The notes below the pieces were generated by a model. The model had not been told where the DNA came from. It searched no databases and saw only the letters and a program-made list of their open reading frames with translations. A program made the translations under genes and the position numbers. DNA of 33,617 nucleotides from a virus: positions 1-33,617 of IMG/VR virus record IMGVR_UViG_3300020454_000037; one strand, written 5' to 3'. Shown here one piece after another: positions 28,698-33,617 of this stretch (its first letter is position 1; the number at the start of each line of letters is the position of its first letter).

Positions 28698-29369
28698 TTA
28701 AGACTGGTTTCCGCTATCTACGTCTGTATCGTATGTCCAGTATTGTACTTGGAACTCTACAGTGTACTCTTCTGGAGTGTCATTTGTTCCCCAGTCAAGT
28801 TCGATAGCACTGATGTTACTTGGCCAAATACCTTCAAACCTATAAGTTCTAATGATGTTACCTTTACGGTCCATCTGACGAACTTTTGCTACAGACTGAT
28901 AGTCTGCAATAGTATTTGAGTTCTGAAAGTTTTGCTGTAGTGCTTGGATATTAGAAGACCACGCCTCGAAGAATGCTCTGAACTTAAATGATTGATCATT
29001 AAGTACAGTCACTGTCCAAGGTTCAAAGGTTCTATCCCCTGCAATTTTAAGTTGTCTTCCTCTGTAAGGTACGTTAACAACTCCTACAACAGATGCAGGA
29101 ATGTTTGCTGCCTTAACAAGGAATGTACCGAAAGCATTTGCTCCCGCTGCATTTAATTGGGATTCACCTGCTAATGTTTCTAGAACATTTGCTGCTGATC
29201 CTGTTACTCCACCAGGTTGAGGTACTACGCTTTGTTGTAGTACAGGAGGTGCAAAGACCTCTACCTGGAACAGATTAGGACGTGCAAAGTCCTTTACGTT
29301 ATCTCGGAAGGTAAAAATAGGTGCCTTTATATTTGCTCCTTGTACCTGTCCTGGTTGTGCTTCTGCCAT
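28698..29369 (-). CDS. 19: Tail tube protein gp19
   Basis: 223 residues, longer than T4 gp19 (163). An extra Gly/Ala/Pro-rich section lies at about 45-80 (QQSVVPQPGGVTGSAANVLE). The tube-fold core is clear: RPNLFQVEVFAPP, FLVKAANIPASVVGVVNVPYRGRQLKIAGDRTFEPWTVTVLNDQSFKFRAFFEAWS, and the end strands IRTYRFEGIWPSNISAIELDW and YTVEFQVQYWTY. Stacked hexamers form the inner tube of the contractile tail. It sits 16 bases behind gp18 with a weak AAGAGA ribosome site. Confidence 0.95.
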   Translation of the reverse strand: MAEAQPGQVQGANIKAPIFTFRDNVKDFARPNLFQVEVFAPPVLQQSVVPQPGGVTGSAANVLETLAGESQLNAAGANAFGTFLVKAANIPASVVGVVNVPYRGRQLKIAGDRTFEPWTVTVLNDQSFKFRAFFEAWSSNIQALQQNFQNSNTIADYQSVAKVRQMDRKGNIIRTYRFEGIWPSNISAIELDWGTNDTPEEYTVEFQVQYWTYDTDVDSGNQS

Positions 29370-29385
29370 TTGTTTAGTCTCTTGA

Positions 29386-32169
29386 TTAAGATGTTACTTC
29401 AGAGAAACTAGAACCAGTTCTAGTTGCAGTGAAGGTAAGTGTGATGAAGTTAATAGATCTAGTAGGTTTCACGAAGATCTCCGCGAAGAACTCTCCTCTA
29501 TCTATTGCTTCAGATGGGTTATTGCTCGTATCGCACACGACCAAGAAATCAACGATTCCGCGACGAGATTGTATGGAACGCAAGAATGGTTCTACAATGT
29601 TCTTGAATGAAGAACGTGTAAACTCATCATTGAGTTCAAAGAGTTGTGTTTTTGCTGCATTGGCGATAGCATCTTCTAACACAAGGAACAGACGACGAAC
29701 GTTAATTCTATCGAATGCTGATTGATATGAAAGTGCAGTCTTATCACCAAATAACACTATGCCTTGTCCAGGGAATGAAACCACTGGGTTAACACGTGCA
29801 GCATAGAGTTTATCTCTATGATCCTTAAGAGGTGAGTATGCAAGTTTGATTGCGTTACGTAACTGTCCTCTATTAAATCCTGCGGGTGAGAACCACGCTT
29901 CTGAATTTAATGTTGCACCTAGTACTAGACCTGCAACGTCAGCGTTACAAGGAATGTAGCGGTACTTATCATTGTACTTATCGTAGATATACTTGTAGTT
30001 GTTATCAAATACAGCATATGATGTTGAACTTAACTTACCGTACATATCGATAGTCTTGTTAACAATCACGTTTGTATCTGATTGTCCAATTACATCTCCG
30101 CGTGATGGGGAGACGAAAGCGATACAATCTTTACGAGTTGCAGCAATGTCAATGATCTTCTGTGCTTTAGCAACAGTATCATTTGCATTTGCCATTGAAG
30201 GACCCATTAAGATGTAATCTACATCAACTGTTTCCTTATCTCCTATAAGATCATATCCTCCGAGAATATCGGAACGAGCAACTGTATATCCGTCAACACC
30301 ACCTTGTAGTGTGTACTTAACAGTAGGACCGTCTGTTGTACCAATGATCTCACGACCAAGGTTTGTTTCTTTATCTTTAATAGGTGAAGTATATTTGATA
30401 AGATCAAATGAGCGAGATACACCTGTTAAACCAAAACTACCATTAGCAGCACTGTCAACATCCATAACTGATGATCCTTCGTGAGATCCCCAGTAAACAA
30501 ATGCAGAGTTTGATTTAATTACGTCTGAATAGTAAAGTGTTTCGCCTTGTACACCCTTAGCGTCTGATGCTTTAGATACAAACAAGAATTTCTCAAGGAC
30601 TGATCCAGGAGTTCCTGTTAGTTTTCCGTCTCCATCAAGGATAAGAATGTGCATTTGGTCATTATCACCACCACGATCTTGTACCCAAGGAGAAGTTGTA
30701 GGACGTGGTGCAATATTGATCCACTTCTGTTCTCCACCGTAGTAACGCTCTTCGTAGTCTGAACGTACACTTAGGATTTGAATTGTTGTTGAGTTGTCAT
30801 CTTCTATAGTGTAGTTTGCTGCAAAGTCAGATGCTGATGCTGCGTTAACAACACGTAACTGACGTTCAACACTTGCTACGACTGCTTTATCTCCAGTTCT
30901 AGAACCACCAGATGCAGCATCCCATAGAGCAACAACATCACCGATCTCAAGAACAGTAGATGACTGGGCGTAGTCTACGCTAAGTTCAATCTTTCTTGAT
31001 ACAGGATCGTATGCTACAACTTGACCAAGAACGTCAATAGATGATGGAGATGAAGCATTAGTTTCTGCTCTCCAGTATTCATTCTTATTGAAGTCACCGT
31101 TGATTGTAGTAGCATCAAATGTTACCACCATTGTGTATGAGAAAATCTTACCAGAAGAGTTGCCCAAAGGATAGGTTACATTTGTACTGTTTGAAATCTT
31201 AGTTCTGAAATCCCATTCAGCAGATGTTGGTTGTGCAAGTGATAAGATTTGGTCTGGACCTGCATCAGTCATTACTACTCTTAATGAGTTACCATAGATT
31301 CCAGGGAATCTTGAACCCCATTTCCAAGCATTAGATGCTGTCTCTACACTTGTTTCATACTGCTCAAGGTTCTTGATAAGAGGTGCAGTAACACCAGTAG
31401 ATGTTTCTTCGTTAATAGTTGTTTTACTAACTGTAACTGTTAAGCGACTAACAGCAACTCCATCTGTATGAGATGAAGCAGTTGTGCTTAGTTCTCCACG
31501 TGTTACGGTTAAGTCGTTTCCAACGATTGCACTGACACGTACGATTTCATCTTCTATCTTGATGTAATCGTTTAACTGTACACCAAGTGTACCTGCATCA
31601 GCAACTGTAACTGTTGTATCAGATGAACTAAGTGTTCCACCCTCATTTAAAGTTGTTGCTGTTCCTGCTGCCTCTATCAATGTAATAGAAGATCCCGCAG
31701 CGTGTGAAGTTGCAGCAGATGCTAACTGTCCACGTAGAACTGTTAGGTCTGTACTGTTAACAGCAGTGACTTGTAGTATTTCAGCGTCGATTAGTAAGTA
31801 ATCGTTTTGTGAAATGTCTGTTGAAGATGTAACTGTAAGAGTTGTATCCGCAGCAGAGAAAGTAGTCAGCGTTGTTTGTGCTGTGTCAATCGCGTTTTTA
31901 AGTGCACTTGCTTCTGCTCTTATGACTTTTAATGTACCGCCATAGAGTAAGAACTGTGCTGCACTGTACCAGTATTCGTAGTTATAATCATTAGGTCTTC
32001 CAAATGTAGAAAGTAATTCTTTCTCACTTGTAATATCAACTATCTTGTTGACAGGACCCTTTTCAAAGGAACCGACTATCACTGCCACATTATCTAGAGT
32101 TGCATTTGCAACTGTTGTCAGATCCTTTTCAAGTACGACAACCCCTGGTGAAAGTTGGGTGGATGCCAT
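29386..32169 (-). CDS. 18: Tail sheath protein gp18
   Basis: 927 residues against 659 in T4. The N-terminus MASTQLSPGVVVLEKDLT and the C-terminal domain (FSPAGFNRGQLRNAIKLAYSPLKDHRDKLYAARVNPVVSFPGQGIVLFGDKTALSYQSAFDRINVRRLFLVLEDAI, ending with FAEIFVKPTRSINFITLTFTATR) are standard sheath. The additional length includes two similar segments of about 60 residues at about 108-166 and 184-243, described in the repeat entry. The sheath contracts to drive the tube through the cell envelope. AAGGAG lies 9 bases before the ATG, and a late-type ATAAATA 43 bases upstream. Confidence 0.96.
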   Translation of the reverse strand: MASTQLSPGVVVLEKDLTTVANATLDNVAVIVGSFEKGPVNKIVDITSEKELLSTFGRPNDYNYEYWYSAAQFLLYGGTLKVIRAEASALKNAIDTAQTTLTTFSAADTTLTVTSSTDISQNDYLLIDAEILQVTAVNSTDLTVLRGQLASAATSHAAGSSITLIEAAGTATTLNEGGTLSSSDTTVTVADAGTLGVQLNDYIKIEDEIVRVSAIVGNDLTVTRGELSTTASSHTDGVAVSRLTVTVSKTTINEETSTGVTAPLIKNLEQYETSVETASNAWKWGSRFPGIYGNSLRVVMTDAGPDQILSLAQPTSAEWDFRTKISNSTNVTYPLGNSSGKIFSYTMVVTFDATTINGDFNKNEYWRAETNASSPSSIDVLGQVVAYDPVSRKIELSVDYAQSSTVLEIGDVVALWDAASGGSRTGDKAVVASVERQLRVVNAASASDFAANYTIEDDNSTTIQILSVRSDYEERYYGGEQKWINIAPRPTTSPWVQDRGGDNDQMHILILDGDGKLTGTPGSVLEKFLFVSKASDAKGVQGETLYYSDVIKSNSAFVYWGSHEGSSVMDVDSAANGSFGLTGVSRSFDLIKYTSPIKDKETNLGREIIGTTDGPTVKYTLQGGVDGYTVARSDILGGYDLIGDKETVDVDYILMGPSMANANDTVAKAQKIIDIAATRKDCIAFVSPSRGDVIGQSDTNVIVNKTIDMYGKLSSTSYAVFDNNYKYIYDKYNDKYRYIPCNADVAGLVLGATLNSEAWFSPAGFNRGQLRNAIKLAYSPLKDHRDKLYAARVNPVVSFPGQGIVLFGDKTALSYQSAFDRINVRRLFLVLEDAIANAAKTQLFELNDEFTRSSFKNIVEPFLRSIQSRRGIVDFLVVCDTSNNPSEAIDRGEFFAEIFVKPTRSINFITLTFTATRTGSSFSEVTS
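31441..31848 (-). repeat. Duplicated 60-residue domain inside gp18
   Basis: Codons for residues 108-166 (31848-31672) and 184-243 (31620-31441) encode two matching beta-rich units: DTT-[LV]-TV, then NDY-[LI]-x-I-[DE], then EI-[LV]-x-V-[TS]-A, then DLTV-x-RG-[QE]-L, then A-x-SH-x-x-G. The copies differ at many positions, so the duplication is old. They lie in the variable outer part of the sheath subunit. Confidence 0.8.
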
Positions 32170-32211
32170 TGTTTAATTCTCCTTGAAAAATGCTTCCAAT
32201 TTTACTAGAAT

Positions 32212-32218
32212 TATTTAT
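32212..32218 (-). promoter_or_regulatory. T4-type late promoter (ATAAATA)
   Basis: The minus strand reads TAATAAATAATTC in the 90-base gap before gp18, 43 bases from the ATG; it is a near-consensus box in a position that suits a strongly expressed tail gene. Confidence 0.58.
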
Positions 32219-32259
32219 TAATACCGATCTTTCTGATGGGGAAACAAAACGTGAACTAT

Positions 32260-32490
32260 CTACCAGTCAGGATAGTGAGATAATTTAATAGTTTTTTTAT
32301 TCCTTCTACCTACCTGTACACGTTTTTTTGTACATTCTTTACATTCATATGCGTATGCAGATGGAAAGTTACCTCTGTCCTTTCTAGTTTTATAAAAGTC
32401 TGCTATTAAATTCTTAGTTACTAAACATTTTCTACATCGCCTATCTACAAATAACAGGTGCTCTAATTCTAATTCATCTTCGAGGTTCAT
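32260..32490 (-). CDS. Small zinc-binding protein, HNH-endonuclease-like knuckles
   Basis: 76 residues with two CxxC pairs: C19-R-K-C22 in DRRCRKCLVTKNLIADFYKTRKDRG and C50-K-E-C53 in AYECKECTKKRVQVGRRNKK. The spacing, with F-Y/x in between and CKxC before a basic stretch, is like the N-terminal zinc part of many small HNH homing endonucleases, but no HNH catalytic residues follow. It may be a remnant of such an element or a self-standing nucleic-acid-binding protein. It starts four bases inside the end of the terminase gene (ATGA), so it is translated with gp17. Confidence 0.72.
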   Translation of the reverse strand: MNLEDELELEHLLFVDRRCRKCLVTKNLIADFYKTRKDRGNFPSAYAYECKECTKKRVQVGRRNKKTIKLSHYPDW

Positions 32491-33617
32491 CCTAGTGAAT
32501 TCCTATACTCCCACATAAAGGATGTTTCACCATAAGGATCAGCATTCCATACATTACCGTCATCATCCACATATGTTGTATCGTCCATACCATTATCAAC
32601 AAACCCAAACGGAGCCATATCTGCTTCTATTGCTTCTCTTTGTTCTTCAAACATCTGAACACGTACATCATTATCGTGTAGTTCTTTGAAATATGGTTGC
32701 ACTGCTAACCAAGCAAACATAACAAGACACATAGCAAGGTCATCGTTACATCCTTCTTCTGCTTGCCAAGATGAACCTTTCTGAATAAAAGTAGTTAGTT
32801 CTGATATAATATCATAATCACATAAGAGCATCTTATCATCTTCTATTAATTGTTTTAAGTTAGAACATCCAACCTTCTTAACAGCAGTAGACATCTTAAC
32901 ACCTAGTTGAACTTTACCACCAGAGAATCCCTGTCCTATTACCTGTCCTGCTCTACCACGCATAGCAGACATCAATACATTATCATACTCAAGATCATAC
33001 TGAAGTATGTCTGCAACCTGTGCTCCTACATCATTTACTTCTACTAAAACATATGCGTGGTTGTATGCGTTTGCTGTTTGAGATATAATATCTGGAAACA
33101 AAAGGGGTTTAACTGTATTATTTCTATACTTAGCAACTAATTTATACGGAACTTCGGTAGTATCAAATAGACAGAACGCAGAATAATCTCCATCAACTCC
33201 GCGTGCTACGTCAACAGTCATTGTATATGAGTGACCTTTAATTGGATCTTCGTAAATATCTAGTCCCTTACTAGCGTGTAAGGCATCCTCATAAACCATC
33301 AATCTTAATTTACTTGCGGAAATTAGTGTATCCACAGATCCTAGAAACTCACATTCAAACTCAACTCTGAACTGTGCTTCCGATGTGTTTGCTATAGTTT
33401 GCTCTTTCCACTTTGCATCTCTACCTGGAACTTGTGACCAGTGCACTTCTGTATTAATATATTCGTTCTTATTTCTTTCAGCATCGTGCCATATCTTATA
33501 ATACATATTCATCCCGTGAGGGGTAGATATGATAATAACTTTGGTATTTTTACCAGATGAGATAGTAGGATAAACAGAAGCAAAGAACTGTTCAGCAATA
33601 TTATTCGGAACGAACGC
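32487..33617 (-). CDS. 17: Terminase large subunit gp17, C-terminal part
   Basis: The reading frame is open to the right edge (377 codons seen), so the 5' part with the main ATPase motifs lies outside. The visible part begins AFVPNNIAEQFFASVYPT and passes through the coupling motif IIISTPHGMNMYYKIW. The nuclease domain has the acidic residues of the RNase H-type site: MTVDVARGVDGDYSAF, YVLVEVNDVG and the C-terminal CNDDLAMCLVMFAWL. gp17 cuts concatemeric DNA and pumps it through the gp20 portal. A methionine at 33512 is internal and not the start. Confidence 0.96.
   Translation of the reverse strand, partial: AFVPNNIAEQFFASVYPTISSGKNTKVIIISTPHGMNMYYKIWHDAERNKNEYINTEVHWSQVPGRDAKWKEQTIANTSEAQFRVEFECEFLGSVDTLISASKLRLMVYEDALHASKGLDIYEDPIKGHSYTMTVDVARGVDGDYSAFCLFDTTEVPYKLVAKYRNNTVKPLLFPDIISQTANAYNHAYVLVEVNDVGAQVADILQYDLEYDNVLMSAMRGRAGQVIGQGFSGGKVQLGVKMSTAVKKVGCSNLKQLIEDDKMLLCDYDIISELTTFIQKGSSWQAEEGCNDDLAMCLVMFAWLAVQPYFKELHDNDVRVQMFEEQREAIEADMAPFGFVDNGMDDTTYVDDDGNVWNADPYGETSFMWEYRNSLG

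Noticed and set aside
28686-28711. GAAACC/GGTTTC stem as a gp19 terminator
   Set aside because: Six-base stem with a 14-base loop and no real T run; it overlaps the gp19 stop.
1-33617. tRNA genes, CRISPR arrays, insertion sequences, photosynthesis genes such as psbA
   Set aside because: Looked for because cyanophages often carry tRNAs and psbA/psbD; no cloverleaf, repeat-spacer pattern, transposase or photosystem sequence was seen in this window.

Overview
The window is about 33.6 kb of an AT-rich genome from a T4-like myovirus, almost certainly a marine cyanophage infecting Synechococcus or Prochlorococcus. The T4 core genes appear in cyanomyovirus order, with the usual cyanophage additions: CobS and a VWA/CobT-like partner, hsp20, several 2-oxoglutarate/Fe(II) oxygenases, and small genes that resemble cyanobacterial families (DUF3110, and a 56-residue protein). 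Identifications come from reading motifs and remembered family sequences; no database search was run.

Layout, following transcription of the minus strand from right to left. (1) 33.6-23 kb, virion module: terminase gp17 (5' end outside the window), a small zinc protein, sheath gp18, tube gp19, portal gp20, a small prohead core protein, protease gp21, scaffold gp22, major capsid gp23 and a tail-type structural protein. (2) 23-20.1 kb: UvsY, UvsW, an LSm-like unknown and the late sigma factor gp55. (3) 20.1-15.4 kb, repair/recombination operon: oxygenase, small unknown, gp47, DUF3110, gp46, zinc ribbon, oxygenase, 52-residue protein, nearly all joined by ATGA or TAATG overlaps. (4) 15.3-11.9 kb: VWA/metallopeptidase-like gene and cobS, with terminator-type hairpins on both sides of cobS. 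(5) 11.9-5.2 kb, replication: DUF3310, clamp gp45, two unknowns, clamp loader gp44, then three oxygenases, a Dam methylase and a fourth oxygenase, followed by gp62 and RegA. (6) 5.2-2.5 kb: seven small genes, mostly membrane proteins, with late promoters. (7) 0.8-2.5 kb: the only plus-strand genes, three exported-type proteins. (8) hsp20 and the start of another exported protein at the left edge.

Late promoters of the T4 type (TATAAATA, CTAAATA and variants) precede structural and membrane genes but were not noticed in the replication block. Two sigma70-like promoters with good -35/-10 boxes lie upstream of gp55 and downstream of hsp20. This fits the T4 scheme, in which gp55 (made from a host-type promoter) with the sliding clamp gp45 (loaded by gp44/62) switches on the late genes.

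The parts most worth a second look are the oxygenase/Dam cassette that separates the two clamp-loader genes, the CobS/VWA-HExxH pair, the membrane-protein island, the plus-strand exported genes with a long out-of-frame overlap, and a palindromic late promoter that can read both ways. No gene-free stretch exceeds 300 bases. No tRNA, CRISPR array or insertion sequence was found.
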